Below, in pieces: positions 48,301 through 58,825 of a stretch of DNA of 64,000 nt. The DNA lies in NCBI GenBank assembly GCA_032622095.1, contig CP136062.1, forward strand, positions 141,006,351 through 141,070,350, read 5' to 3'. How positions within the stretch are numbered: position 1 is the first letter of the stretch; each line of letters begins with the position of its first letter. Origin of the DNA: Siphonodentalium dalli. Lineage: Eukaryota > Mollusca > Scaphopoda > Gadilida > Siphonodentaliidae. A program made the position numbers and the translations under genes. The notes under the pieces are model-generated. The model searched no databases, was not told where the DNA came from, and saw only the letters and a list, made by a program, of their open reading frames with translations.

Positions 48301-51300
48301 CCACAGTCATTTTGTTAAATGGTTAATAGAAATCAAGGAAAAGAATCTCTTTATGAAGGATGGGGGAAAAAACCAGGCAGATTGACGATTATTGAACATG
48401 ATCACTGGTGAATGAAAATCTCATATATTCACTTGAGATTATTTATTGTAAATAAAAATATTTAAAACCAATGCATAAATATCTCAATTATTTTCAATTT
48501 TCCATGCTATTATGACTGATAGAATGGTTTGATGAGAAGTCTTATACAAACTGAACACAGTGAGCAAAAAATAAATTCAATAAAAAAGTTAAAATTCAGT
48601 AAAAAACCAACTAAATTGGTGTCACATTATGGCACAAAATAGCTAACCTGCGAATGCGAGGGCAACATGCTCATCGAGGAGTCCTATTTTTCTAACAGTT
48701 CTGTCCTCTTGTAGTTTGGCAACTGCCTTCTTCTCCACTCCCAGAACCACAATGTCTTTACCACGCACTCCAACCTGGTTAAAAAGGTTAAATTAGCAGG
48801 ATTATCCTCAGCAACAATAGTGGTAGAATAACATCTCTATTACCCAATATCAAATGTGTCCCATTTTTCACTCAATTTCCAGTCATAAAATGCCACATAT
48901 CCCCAATACTATCTGAGGCTATCTAAGGTTATATTATAAATTATAAAATTCACTCACTGCGACCGTTTCAAAACATATTTAATTCACTAATTTTATTGTG
49001 AGATGAAGTCACATGTATATTGACAAATTTACTTGAGTGGAATTTCCTTGGCTTGGAAATTATCAATGAAGTGGTTTTAAATTCACATTTTTCTTATGTA
49101 GCATTGCTTTATATTTGCATGAAATTTTATATTGGGTTCTCCAACTTGCCGTAGCTAATTTCAAGGGCTGCATGGATAATAAATACATACAAAGTTTCCT
49201 AACAGCTTGAACTCAAATAAGTATGATATTCATGATAGCAAGCCACATTTCTTAGAGATGAATATAACAGGAACACATCCAAAAAAATTATGGTAACACG
49301 TACCACCATCATATATTGAATGAGTAAATTACGGTGAATGAAAATGTTGTATACTGATGAATAGGAACCATCTCAAAAGTACGGAAATTACAATTAACGA
49401 AGTATGTTATGAAACAATTTTGGTTGAAAAATCTTCACAATCAGGGCTATGAATTTCCCCAAATTAAAGTCAGTAAAAGATGTGCCCAAATACATTGAAT
49501 GGATTGGAATTGTGCCCAAATTACTGCAGATGAAGAAATTAATTCATCATGCATTTGGATATGAATTTTCAACTTCAAAATGTTTTCATTTGAGCAGAAG
49601 AAAAATAATTTGTAATGTTACCCGAATCAGGAATTAAGCACCCAGGAGCAAAGAAATTGTTTCTTTTTTATGTCAAATTTCAAAAAAATTCACCAGGCCA
49701 TTAAGGTAAGTATGTATCTACCCAAATGAAGGGAATTGAAAGGTCTGTCACCATATGTGCTATTTTAAAACACCAAGCGCACATTTTCCAATGTGCTAAT
49801 TACCAAGATATGGAAATATCCAGGGCTGTTTTGATACCTGTTACAGGTATGGGCGCCCAAACCGCCCAAAATTCCTATTGGACAGTATTGAGTCAACCTG
49901 AATTTCAAGGCAATTCAACAATATGCGATGAAAATAAAAAATCTGCAGTTGCAATACAGCCTTCATTTGCATGTTGAAATTTTAAATCAGAAATATTATG
50001 TAATATTTATAATATATGTGTCTGTATCATTCATTGTTGGTTTGGTGTAGAAGCCTAATTAAGTTATATGGGGATACATATCTTCTGCTGGAAACAGGTG
50101 TCCCCAAATTATCTCTGGATTCTTCCCTGTTGAACCAAGAACTACTAGTTATTGTAACTGCTTATCGTCAATTAATTTATCTCAGTTTAAAGGAAGACTG
50201 TACCAAAATTCAGCCATTTATGGGGCCATCTCTGGGGCCATCTCCTACTATACTCAACAGAAAATATCCAATAAAATAATTAATATGAATCAAGAATGAG
50301 AGTTAAATACACTCATGTATACAAATAACCAAGACCATGCATAACAAGTTAACAACCTGATAATTATAACGAAAATGAGACATTGTTTAGTAGGCTGTTA
50401 TTCAGATAATACTATATGCTCACAGAAATGTATTCAAATGTGCAAATAATATTAAATACATATTATAGAATGGACCTCTGAGCACCCACAAACCCAATTC
50501 CACCCTTATATTCCACTTTTTGGACCTGTGTAAGGCTGTGTTTGTTTATGTTCGTTGTTTAGTAGGACTCGACATGCCACTGCATGCTGAGTGACATGTT
50601 CGCATGGATGACAATTACCGTGCAGTCAGGCACATGCAAGAATAAGGGCTGTTCGTTCAAAGGGTACAAACTCACTTGGCTATGGGCTTGATGTTACTGT
50701 ATAAATAACTTCCAAAATAGTCTCCAAAATAGGCTAAATTGTAAACTTTCATAGATATCATGCAGAAGTTTATTATTTTTATTATTTAGATTAATTTGAG
50801 CTTTTATATAGTATATTTAACCAGCATCTGTTTGTGGACAGACATAATTTAGACAAATATTTTCAGTTTATATTACCCTCAAGTATATTAATCAGATCTG
50901 CCACAAATGGGGAAGGGTTTATCGCATATCAAGTTGAAGTTGATTTATTCGCAGAGCACAGCAATGACAAATAAATGGTTTATAGTGTACTTATACATGT
51001 ACATGACAGACCCACGAGTATATACTTAAATGGTCCCATACATATCAGCGGTGGCCATGGTGTGTATATGGAATGGTTGCCCACCAATACATGTATCGGG
51101 TAGAAATATATGCACATACCATAGTAGCATAGGCTTAAGCATAAGCTTTAAGCCCCTACCTACTTTTAGCCCCAATTCCACCCCTCCCTTGGTACCCCCC
51201 CCACCCCCCCCCCCCCAACTGCACGCACCCCTTGAATGAATGCATTAATTGTTCAATTTCATTGAATATTTCTTACTGGCTACTTGATCAACCTGCTCAG

Positions 51301-53434
51301 GATTGTACTTGCTTACAACACCTACCAAGATTCATCATTGCCAATTAGACAAATTAGGTGAAGACTGCCTTGTGTGCAAAAAAAAAGTGTTTTAAGTTTT
51401 AACTAAGGGTCGCGATCAAATTATTTGTTCACCGAATTAGTACTATTTACAGCAGCCATGATTTAAGTTAATTTCAAAAACATTCTGGATTGTTCTGGAC
51501 AGTCTGGGACAGCAAAGCAGGTAAATCAGTTTTTTTTCTATCTGAAACAAGTTTTTATCCACGGTTTGTTGGGATTAATCATTAAACCAATTACTGTGTC
51601 TGACTAATTTTCGAAAAAATTCTTTATTCAGGTTCTAATTGATTGTGGTAGTTCATTTGCATTAGAGCTGCAACGATTCATCGTGATTTCGATGTATCAC
51701 GTTACGCTTTCACACGATACGAAGTGTGAAGTGTATCACGATACACAAATATAAAAATTTTAGGTCATCGAATGCGAAAATAACCCATATTTACTGTGTT
51801 TTTTTTAGCAATTTAGATAGAAAATCCTCACAAAACATGGTTTTTGCGTGTCGTGATATGTATCGTATCGTTGGTCATGTATCATGATACGAATCGTGAC
51901 AAAGTGTATCGTTGCAGCCCTAATTTGCATGAGCACTAAAGCGAAGGACAGCTTATTTAAGGGCTTTGTGAACCCAATTTTTCCAAAATTTTATAGAGTC
52001 CAAATAAAGGATTCTGTTCATGTATATTAGTAATAATAGAAACCATGCCCATTGATGCAACATTTTGAGAGTATACTTCATGGTGGATGATGTTAGAAAT
52101 AAAAAATGTGAACTTTATTGAGATTCAAAAACAAATAATTGACAGGCAATGGTCCAAGAAAAACAAAGTCCAAATCTAAGAATCAAATATGGGAATATGT
52201 ACTGAACACTGTGATGAATGATGTATTACAAAAAAAATATTATATTTCTTGAGTGTTCTTTGATAAAATTACTTTGAATCGGTTGTTGACAAATGATATA
52301 TACTTGCTTAAACGTTGGCTATGTGGGTGGTAGCAGGCACGAGTTAACAGCTGGCCATTGTAACTGCTCTGGACTCTGTTGACAATAGAATGCTAATCCT
52401 CAATCATACCCCTACCAGATCACCATACCAATTCTAGTAAGTAGGTCACCACTCACTCAGGTGATCACTCATGTGGAAGTTTGACCCTGGTAAAAAGCCA
52501 TTCAGATTAGACTGGACATCAGCCATGAAAGGTTGACCCATTAACTGCTGCCTCTCAGTCAACCATATTATGAAGTTAGTATCTCATTTGTCAACAACCG
52601 GTTCAAAGTAATTTTATCAAAGAACACTCAAGAAATGTAATATTTTTTTTGTAATACATCATTCATCACAGTGTTCAGTACATATTCCCATATTTGATAG
52701 TTAGATTTGGACTTTGTTTTTCTTGGACCATTGCCTGTAAATAAATTTTTTTTAAACCTCAATAAAGTTCACATTTTGTATTTCTAACATAATCCACCAT
52801 GAAGTATACTCTCAAAATGTTGCATCAATGGGCATTGTTTCTATTATTACTAATAATAATATACATGAACAGAATCCTTTATTTGGACTCTATAAAATTT
52901 TGGGAAATTTTGGAAAAATTGGGTCCACAAAGCCCTTAATCGCCTATCTTTTTAGCATGAAAAACAAACACATCTCGTAAGATCGATTAGCATGTGACTC
53001 AATAGAATCAAACAACCCGCTCCAGGTCCATGGTCATGGTGCCATTGGTCACAATTTTGTGTGATTGCCTTTTTTAGAATACCTACTGTTAGTGTTATCA
53101 TTATTCACTATTCAGTCTATTATTACCACTCCGTTCTCATGTGATCGGTGACATGAATCTTACCGTACGTGCAAATACAGTCAATCTATTAGAGAACGCA
53201 CTCATCTAAACTTAAAGTGGTATTAATTATAAATGAAATTCAATTTCAAAATGATATTTCGAAAATTTCGATGTAAAATTCACCGATCGGTTCACTCAGC
53301 GTAAAATTACTAAATACAATGGATGTTAGACTAACAGCAGTGGATCCCTTCTTCACTGCTTCTTGTGCATATTCCACTTGGAAGAGATGTCCATCTGGAG
53401 AGAAAACAGTAATAGCGCGATCATATCGTGACAT
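33286..53434 (-). CDS. PSMA7: 20S proteasome subunit alpha type-7 (alpha-4), spliced
   Basis: Coding exons in order are 53434-53336, 48774-48648, 40885-40761, 37999-37877, 36765-36583 and 33375-33286: 248 residues, the same length as human PSMA7. The product is one of seven alpha subunits of the outer rings of the 20S proteasome; it is non-catalytic and helps form the gated pore and dock regulators. The N-terminus has the alpha-subunit signature [20 protein letters not shown] (4-23). RRPFG (125-129) and [18 protein letters not shown] (about 145-162) are also family hallmarks. The C-terminus is a helix ending in a Lys-rich tail (EAEKKKQKK), as in alpha-4. All junctions are GT/AG; phases are 0, 1, 0, 0, 0. 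The frame stays open upstream of the chosen ATG, but family length and the signature fix the start at 53434. It is convergent with TRMT10C. Confidence 0.97.
34140..35022. repeat. Two-copy repeat (about 357 bp) in PSMA7 intron 5
   Basis: A block with 'agggccataactctggtga', 'gaaacccgcgctatg' and 'cccccatgctgctctatcac' occurs near 34489 and 34845. The region is bounded by 'gcatttgcccccgac' and 'gtcgggggcataat', which are inverted. It is a member of the dispersed 'gagttatggcc' family. Confidence 0.7.
35023..36020. other. PSMA7 intron 5, no gene recognised
   Basis: A short open stretch (35038-35189, about 50 codons after the repeat end) is not obviously repetitive but has no recognised homology. 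35800-35980 is very A+T-rich with near-direct 'agcaaggagt(a/t)aaatctaaa' repeats. Confidence 0.4.
36030..36370. repeat. Two-copy dispersed repeat ending 'caggtgagct'
   Basis: Units near 36085 and 36238 share 'aacatccacaccaaatatga', 'ggacggacga' and 'tcaggtgagct'. Families of this kind are frequent in bivalve genomes, which is one reason I suggest a mollusc. Confidence 0.65.
36583..36765 (-). CDS. PSMA7: PSMA7 coding exon 5
   Basis: 61 codons (residues 159-219), from [19 protein letters not shown] to MRRNERLK. Acceptor ttggttttcag and donor gttggt flank it on the minus strand. Confidence 0.95.
37380..37490. repeat. Hairpin in PSMA7 intron 4
   Basis: About 40 bp from 'ttatgggaaa' to 'ggaaatatggct' returns inverted as 'agccatatttcc' to 'tttcccataa', around a loop of about 30 bp. 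It resembles the other single hairpins in this window in size and design. Confidence 0.65.
37610..37860. mobile_element. TTAA-flanked miniature element beside a splice donor
   Basis: TTAA at 37606-37609 and 37861-37864; inverted ends CCCTTTCATGATGGGAGCT and AAGCTCCAGTCATGGAAGGA. Inside are two diverged copies of the hairpin module (about 37655-37720 and 37746-37817). The right boundary is only about 12 nt into PSMA7 intron 4 from the exon 4 donor at 37876. piggyBac-type by target site, non-autonomous. Confidence 0.75.
37877..37999 (-). CDS. PSMA7: PSMA7 coding exon 4
   Basis: 41 codons (residues 118-158) from [12 protein letters not shown] to SGTYHEWK, phase 0 at both ends. The donor gtaatt is followed within about 12 nt by the TTAA element. 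Confidence 0.95.
38050..38370. repeat. Diverged repeat units in PSMA7 intron 3
   Basis: Two units with 'gacatctagatgagagcc' and 'cacctctagatgggagct' plus 'cggcacatcctgtaggct'. They are related to the family at 15600-16130, in the other orientation. Confidence 0.55.
38400..40300. other. PSMA7 intron 3, mostly unassigned
   Basis: A+T-rich. 39690-39830 carries a dispersed-repeat fragment ('ggtgtggtgactcagggtaccc') whose inverted relative is near 22690. No exon or RNA gene seen apart from the X-box noted separately. Confidence 0.5.
38745..38758. promoter_or_regulatory. RFX X-box palindrome
   Basis: GTTGCCATGGTAAC fits the RFX consensus (GTNRCC, spacer, RGYAAC) perfectly on both half sites. It lies in PSMA7 intron 3 and could be a chance match; such a full dyad is uncommon. 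Confidence 0.4.
40761..40885 (-). CDS. PSMA7: PSMA7 coding exon 3
   Basis: 125 nt completing Gly76 and coding to Gln117: [20 protein letters not shown] onward to FIAQLKQ. Acceptor attttattgtag, donor gtttgt. Confidence 0.95.
40900..43000. other. PSMA7 intron 2, region with locally G+C-rich repeats
   Basis: 41040-41160 and 41790-41910 contain related short 'ggctggc' motifs, spaced by A+T-rich DNA. 42600-42870 is another G+C-richer patch. No gene recognised; probably degraded repeats. Confidence 0.4.
43000..43363. repeat. Fragment related to 28800-29080
   Basis: 'cccaccatatgaggga', 'caccaattcttggga' and 'gatggactcaatcatt' occur in the same order and orientation as at 28800-29080, followed by a CTTAAG-type element. 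It borders the right arm of the large inverted pair. Confidence 0.6.
43364..44675. mobile_element. PIF/Harbinger-like element 2 (1312 bp)
   Basis: Inverted ends start GGCCTAAAAAAA and continue to TTTGTTTCCGCTAAC, with TTA at 43361-43363 and 44676-44678. One end then has 'aattagggtaggtaggtagg', the other 'cgaccgacc', the same subterminal pair as in the element at 538-1814. It inserted into a CTTAAG palindrome of the right arm. No transposase is visible. Confidence 0.75.
44833..44955. mobile_element. Small CAGCCC...GGGCTG element (123 bp)
   Basis: Ends CAGCCCTTTTAATT / AATTATGAGGGCTG with AAGACA on both sides (44827-44832, 44956-44961). The unoccupied site can be read, in reverse, in the left arm near 28235-28255, which confirms the boundaries. 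It resembles 4101-4222. hAT-like by terminal sequence, though the duplication is 6 bp. Confidence 0.65.
45086..45295 (+). repeat. 5' LTR of the TRIM-like element
   Basis: 210 bp, about 97.6% identical to 46171-46380. The small divergence points to a fairly recent insertion. Confidence 0.8.
45296..45306 (+). promoter_or_regulatory. Primer-binding site
   Basis: TGGTAGCAGCG directly abuts the 5' LTR and resembles the complement of the initiator tRNA-Met 3' end (TGGTAGCAGAG). Confidence 0.6.
46171..46380 (+). repeat. 3' LTR of the TRIM-like element
   Basis: Preceded by a purine-rich stretch ACAGGAGAGAAAAAAGTGG and followed by the GTAC target copy. Confidence 0.8.
46385..48168. repeat. Right copy of the long inverted-repeat pair (outer part)
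   Basis: Diverged reverse complement of 26602-28080, ending at GACTTTAA (48168). It includes paired 'gatcgatc' blocks at 47120-47170 and 47390-47460 and a CTTAAG field at 46385-46700. It lies in PSMA7 intron 2. The coding-like frames 26720-26911 and 47832-48050 are the two copies of one segment; both read open, but no family is recognised. Confidence 0.7.
48169..48640. other. PSMA7 intron 2, next to exon 2
   Basis: A+T-rich, no gene, repeat or motif recognised. Confidence 0.5.
48648..48774 (-). CDS. PSMA7: PSMA7 coding exon 2
   Basis: 127 nt, residues 34-75 and the first base of Gly76: [20 protein letters not shown] onward to DEHVALAFA. Acceptor ttttttaaccag, donor gttagc. Confidence 0.95.
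48790..51650. other. PSMA7 intron 1, mostly unassigned
   Basis: 49815-50130 is the inverted relative of 12060-12395 ('tgatacctgttacaggt', 'aacaggtgtccccaaatt'), so a dispersed element of about 320 bp sits here. A C-rich tract lies at 51187-51218. No exon or RNA gene is recognised elsewhere. Confidence 0.5.
51663..51922. mobile_element. hAT-like miniature element (260 bp)
   Basis: Ends TAGAGCTGCAACGATTCATC and TATCGTTGCAGCCCTA are inverted copies, and exact 8-bp duplications ATTTGCAT lie at 51655-51662 and 51923-51930. Internal 'tatcacgatac' palindromes. No ORF. Confidence 0.85.
51961..52935. mobile_element. TTAA-flanked element with arms of about 335 bp
   Basis: 51961-52292 is the inverted copy of about 52588-52935, starting GGGCTTTGTG(A/G)ACCC, with TTAA at 51957-51960 and 52936-52939. 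The 295-bp centre is unique. TTAA points to piggyBac- or Kolobok-type mobilisation; no transposase is present. It lies only 30 bp from the hAT-like element. Confidence 0.8.
53336..53434 (-). CDS. PSMA7: PSMA7 coding exon 1
   Basis: 33 codons from ATG at 53434 to Ala33, with donor gttagt. Contains the alpha-subunit signature. The frame is open for at least 40 codons upstream, including other ATGs, but that part has no family similarity and is probably 5' UTR. Confidence 0.95.
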
Positions 53435-53439
53435 TATGA

Positions 53440-53600
53440 AATTGAGTGCCTTCGCGAAAAAAGGAAAGAGGCACAAAATTCCGGAAGTGCGAGATGCCGG
53501 TATGCGCCGGTGCAGGGTGTACTCCATCTTCATTCCGTCGCCGCGATCATAAATCACAAAGTGGGAGCGTTACTAACAGAAGAGTAATATGACGATTATA
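53440..53600 (-). promoter_or_regulatory. PSMA7 promoter / 5' UTR
   Basis: A G+C-richer patch with an ETS-type palindrome TTCCGGAAGTG (53479-53489) and several CG dinucleotides directly upstream of the start codon. No TATA box is evident, as is usual for proteasome genes. Confidence 0.5.
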
Positions 53601-53865
53601 TCAGTTAACATGAACTTTGAAAATTTAAGTTAGTTTTTGAGAGATGGCAGTCATGACACCTTTCTGCAATATTTGATTTTACAATGTTTCGCGATCAATA
53701 TATATTGGCCGATACAAACATGAAATAGTCATAGATACTCACAAACGGGGCCCAATTATGTGGCCACCATGCATTGGTTCTGGATTTGAACAGAGACTAC
53801 TAAGCAACACAAAGTGTTATTTACCCCCCCCCCCCCCCCATGCAAAACTTCAACCAAAACTCGAA

Positions 53866-56509
53866 ACATTGGAAGGGGCTATTTTGGCCGTGTCCCTGCA
53901 TGCGCCTGCTGTTCACCCAGCAAATTTAGCCCATTTAACCGAGAATGACAAAGCACTATATGACACACTAAGCAAAGTATGCAAAAATAAGAAAAATACA
54001 CATATTCTCATCACCGGCGATTTTAACTACCCGACAGTAAACTGGAAATACAGCTACGGATAAAGGGGGTAAAGACTTTATAGAAGCAATAAATGAAACC
54101 TGTTTGAACACATAACAGATGCAACGCGTATCAGACTTGGACAAAAGGCAAACACCCTTGATCTAGTCTTCACAAATGAGGAAAATATGAACAGCGACAT
54201 GAAGATAAGAAGCCCCCTTGGAAAAAGTGACCACTGCACCATCACATTCAACTGTAAGTGCTATATAGAGAGCAAAACAACAGTACGGAAGAAAAAATAT
54301 GAATCAGGGAACTACCAAAAGATGAGGGAAGATTTGAATCTGAACTGGAGGGAAATTATGGCAGATTGCATGGAGGACATAAACACGCAGTGGAAAAGAT
54401 TCTGCCTTATAATAGAGGATATAGTTGACAAGAATGTACCAGACATGACTAAACCTGGAAGAATTAAAAATCGGATGCCACTGGATAAGAAGACACAAGA
54501 GGTCGTGCATAAAAACACAGGGCATGGACTAGATATATGGAGAACAGGACACAGGAGAACTACAACATCTATGCAAAATTCAGGAATCAGGCCAGAAGAC
54601 TAACCAGACAGAGACAGAAGTACCATGAGAAAGACATGATAGCCGAGAAATCCAAGAAAAATCCAAATAAATTTTGGGAGTACGAACAAAAACAAAGACA
54701 GGAATTGCCAACCTAAAGAAACTAGATGGAACTATCACCGCCAATGACAAAGAGAAATCATAAGTACTTGCAGAATTCTTCTCCAGCGTTTTCACAAGAG
54801 AACCACATGGGGAAATACCTGAGTTAGAACCCAGGAAAAACAAACATCTTTTTGAAGACCTGGAGATAACAGAGGAACATACCAGGGTTAAACTGTCGAT
54901 GCTAAATATCAATAAATCACAGGGACCAGATAACATACACCCACGAATACTAAAAGAATTAGCAGAGGAATTGAGCAAGCCATTAACAATCATCTTTAAT
55001 AACAGCCTGAGATTGGGAAAACTCCCTGACGATTGGAAAACAGCGAACATATCAGCGATATACAAGAAAGGAGAAAAGTCCCTACCGAACAACTACAGAC
55101 CAGTGAGTCTAACATGTGTCACTTGCAAGGTATTGGAGACTATGATACGAGACAAAATCATGGATCACATGAACAGTAACAAGCTCTACAGCAAAAGTCA
55201 ATATGGATTCATATCAGTACTACAACTACTTAAAACACTAGACAAAGTCCATGGATGAAGGTCTATCAACACACGTTGTATACATGGATTTCATGAAGGC
55301 ATTTGACACGGTTCCCCACCAAAGACTGATGAAAAGGCCATGAGCTACGGCATAAATGGAAACATGCTGGAGTGGATACGAGATTTTCTCAAGGACAGAA
55401 AACAGCGAGTAGTATAGTGAATGGCGAAGTCTCTAAAAGCCACGACGTACTAAGCGGTAGACCCCAAGGAATAATCATTAGGCCTATCACGTTCGTCATT
55501 TACATAAATCATTTACCAACAACAGTGAAGTCTCAAGTAATGATGTTTGCTGACGACACCAAAATATTCAACGAAATAAAAGAACCAAGTGACTTTATAG
55601 CCCTACAAAGTGATCTGGACGATTTACAGATATGGTCAGACAAGTGGCTGCTACGTTTCCACACAGAAAAGAGTGTAACAATGAATGTTGGTAAACCGAG
55701 ATACAATCCATAATATAAAATGACAAACAACCAGGGGGATATTTGCCAACTAAAGATCGTGGAAGAAGAGAAAGAATTGGAGTAATCACAGACAATATGC
55801 TCACATTTGAAAACCATATCAATGAAAAGACAAAGAAAGGACAATCAGTAATGGGTGCCATCAGAAGATCTTTTACACACTTAGATGAGAATACACTTGT
55901 GAAGCTATATACAGGATTGGTCCGACCACATTTGGAATACGCATAGCCAGCATGGAAACCCCACCTACAAATACACATCATGGACGATTAGAAGGATTCC
56001 AGAGAAGGGCAACGAAATTAGCACCAGGGCTAAAAGACCTAGACTATGACAAAAGATTGGAGCGACTCAAAATTCCCACACTCCAATACAGAAGACATAG
56101 AGGTGACATGATAGAGTGTTATAAAATCTTTAACAAATATGACCAGGAAGTTGCAGACATACTAACAAGAAATACTGACAAAATAACTAGAGGACACAAT
56201 TACAAATTATATCTAGAGGGATCAAATTACAACACAAGAAAATATTCATTCAGCCAGAGAATAGTAACATGGAACAACCTACCAGAAAAAGTTGTATATT
56301 CAGAAAAAATGAATCAATTCAAGAACAACCTGGATCACCATTGGGACAAACAAGAGGTGAAGTACAACTTTAAGGCTGAATTGGAAACAAATCGGACAAT
56401 CTCTCAAACATGCAACAAGTCCCTATCAGATAATTCTCTAGTTGACGTGTCATGTACAAGTATAAATGAGGTGGATATAGTGGCAACCACAGGAGCCAGC
56501 GTCCACTAA
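53866..56509 (+). mobile_element. Non-LTR retrotransposon, CR1/Jockey-like, broken
   Basis: Pieces of one long ORF2 lie in order across three frames. First the end of an apurinic-type endonuclease: ITGDFNYP near 54014, LDLVFTNEE near 54160, KSDH near 54220. Then reverse transcriptase: SQGPDNIHPRIL near 54917, the NYRPVSLT block near 55090, YMDFMKAFDTVPH near 55281, and the catalytic FADDTKIF at 55547. Last the C-terminal RLEGFQRRATKLAPGL domain near 55990 and a final stop at 56507-56509. At least five frameshifts or stops break it, and the 5' part of the endonuclease is missing. It begins about 430 bp from the PSMA7 start codon, in the divergent orientation. The clade is judged from motifs only. 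Confidence 0.88.
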
Positions 56510-56516
56510 TATACAA

Positions 56517-56653
56517 TTATCGCATTGTTTCGAGGTTGACAGGAGGAATTGTCAACCCGGGGAAGTCAATATTCACCAAGGCCGTAGGCCGAGGTGAATA
56601 TTGATTTCCAAGGGCTGACAATTCCTCGTGTCCACCAAGAAACAATGCGATAA
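56517..56653. repeat. Hairpin element downstream of the retrotransposon
   Basis: Outer arms TTATCGCATTGTTTC / GAAACAATGCGATAA enclose nested arms ('gttgacaggaggaattgtc', 'aatattcacc' and inverses) around a 'ggccgtaggcc' tip. Same design as 5834-5989 and 58964-59067. Confidence 0.65.
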
Positions 56654-56917
56654 CTGTTTTATTATATGAAACACCATTTGATTGGACAAGACGTTGTGAC
56701 GTTGAACGTCGCTGGGAAAACCTGATCTATTTCCAGGTCTGATAATAAGTTATGTTCACCTCTGAAGTATCTGACGTCACTCAGAACTGTTATTAACCTG
56801 TTGTTTCATTAATGAGGTGAACATCGTTAGATATCACATTGTTTTCTTTACGTTTTAACATAGGAATTGGGGAAAGAAACTTATGGTCATATAACAAAAG
56901 CATAAGTAACGCTGAAT

Positions 56918-57227
56918 GGGGTCACTCTCACCCAAAAATGTGCTGAAGGGTACACAGGGTTTGAAATGTGCTGAAGGGTACACAGGGTTTGTGATCGGCA
57001 CGAACACCATTACTTAAATTGTGTTTATGAAAGTCTGGCACCCATTAGCAGTTTGTTTTCAGTACATTTTAATATTCATTGGAACGTAAACAATTATTCT
57101 CTAACAGAAATCATGGCAGATACGAAGACTGAATGTCTTTTAGAACGAAATTTCAAACCCTGTGTACCCTTCGGCACATTTTGAAAATCCTGTGTACCCT
57201 TCAGCACTTTTTTTGGTGAGAGTGACC
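56918..57227. repeat. Inverted-repeat element, about 310 bp
   Basis: GGGTCACTCTCACC (left) and GGTGAGAGTGACC (right) are inverted ends. Just inside each is a twofold 'gtgctgaagggtacacaggg' repeat, again inverted. The flanks CGCTGAAT and CGCTCAAC could be an imperfect 8-bp duplication. Confidence 0.6.
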
Positions 57228-57470
57228 GCTCAACATAAGTAACCATAAGTAAGTAAGTAATGTCATCAGACCACGGTGGGTCGATGAAGGATTCCTCTTT
57301 CAATTATAACCACAAACGCCCCTTTATTCTATCCATAGCATAATATGATTACGTCAGCACGAATGGACAACCCGCGACACATATTATATATAAACCGATA
57401 AATTAATGTACATGTGTTTCATGGTAGTGCTATGATATTGGATGATATATAACATGTGCATACTGTGTAC

Positions 57471-58825
57471 TAGTCAAAGTCTTCTCGTACTAAAGCCGGC
57501 TAAGATATTGGGATGGAGGTGCCGGTCTTTAGTCCGAGTTCGTCCCGTATAGTCTCTTATGACACGACTTAAGCGTTATTGACCCGCTCAAATAAAACCA
57601 CAATTATATGAAATAAAATATCACAATTGCGACAATAAACGGATATTTTCAACAGAAGACATGCTATTTGATCTGAAACCCACATCAGTTGTGAATTGAA
57701 AGCGGTAATTTAATGCGAAAAGAGACATTTATCGCAATGTTTACAATTTGTTTAAAGTATGCGAACTCAGTTGACCTCGCGAACTGTGTTCGGCATTTTC
57801 CGTTGAAAATATTCCGTAGATTTTGGACTAACAACGCAAATTACGATGAATTCTCCATTGTAATCGTAATTATGTGTGTCAATAAATAAAAAATAAATAG
57901 ATTAATTAAACATTGGAGATATAAATGTAATACATTAAATAAATTACGGGAATTATAACCCTCTCAAAGTTTAAAACAGTGTAAACACAACGAGCATTAG
58001 AATAAATAATATGCCTTATATGGTGCTACATTTCACCCACATTTGGTGGACTTCCGCGAAATTAAGATATATACTAAGCGAACAGGGCAATATATTGCTC
58101 TTGTTATGCACACAAAAAATCAAATAAAATTTGTATACATTTTGAACCTTAAGTTTGAAAAGTCCCACTGAAACGGAAGAACTATATTTCGAAACTGTGT
58201 GATTCGGTTCTCCGATTATTTTATCAACACACAAATCAAAATGCACATCACACGCATGGCAAGTCAGACATAAGAGTTCTAATTTGCTCCAATTTTGACA
58301 AGTTGCTTGCGAAAATTGTCAACAAAACTACCGTTCTGATCCTCCATTATGTCATTAAGTTTTTAGTGCGGGAATTGTTCTCAAAGCACATAGGAAACTG
58401 GACTTTGGGGCGATCGGTTTTCGCCATTTTGTTCGGAAAACCCCGCGCTATATATAGAAACGGAAACTAGAATACCCAGCGGACAATGCCGGAATTCTTC
58501 GGAACCTGACTTCGGCTTTCAGTTAAGTAAACAAAATATAAAAACAGCGATGTTGGTGACAATCAACCGGAATATTCTATGCGTAATGTAACATGAAAGT
58601 TAGATTATTATACACCATTATGACCATAAGATGTCTCTCTTTCCGGTGTATATAGCATCATGTATTGATTTATTAGGTAAATCGAGTAAAATACAACACA
58701 GATTCCCGCCACAGATCGTGGGCGTAAGTCGTGTCATAAGAGACTATACGGGACGAACTCGGACTAAAGACCGGCACCTCCATCCCAATATCTTAGCCGG
58801 CTTTAGTACGAGAAGACTTGGACTA
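57471..58825. mobile_element. Mutator-like non-autonomous element (1355 bp)
   Basis: 101-bp terminal inverted repeats (57471-57571, 58725-58825) differ at about one base and start TAGTC(A/C)AAGTCTTCTCG. An exact 9-bp duplication ACTGTGTAC flanks them (57462-57470, 58826-58834). Long ends with 9-bp duplications are the hallmark of Mutator-like elements. The interior has no transposase; it is A+T-rich except for a G+C-richer part near 58330-58520. The near-identity of the arms suggests recent activity. Confidence 0.82.
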
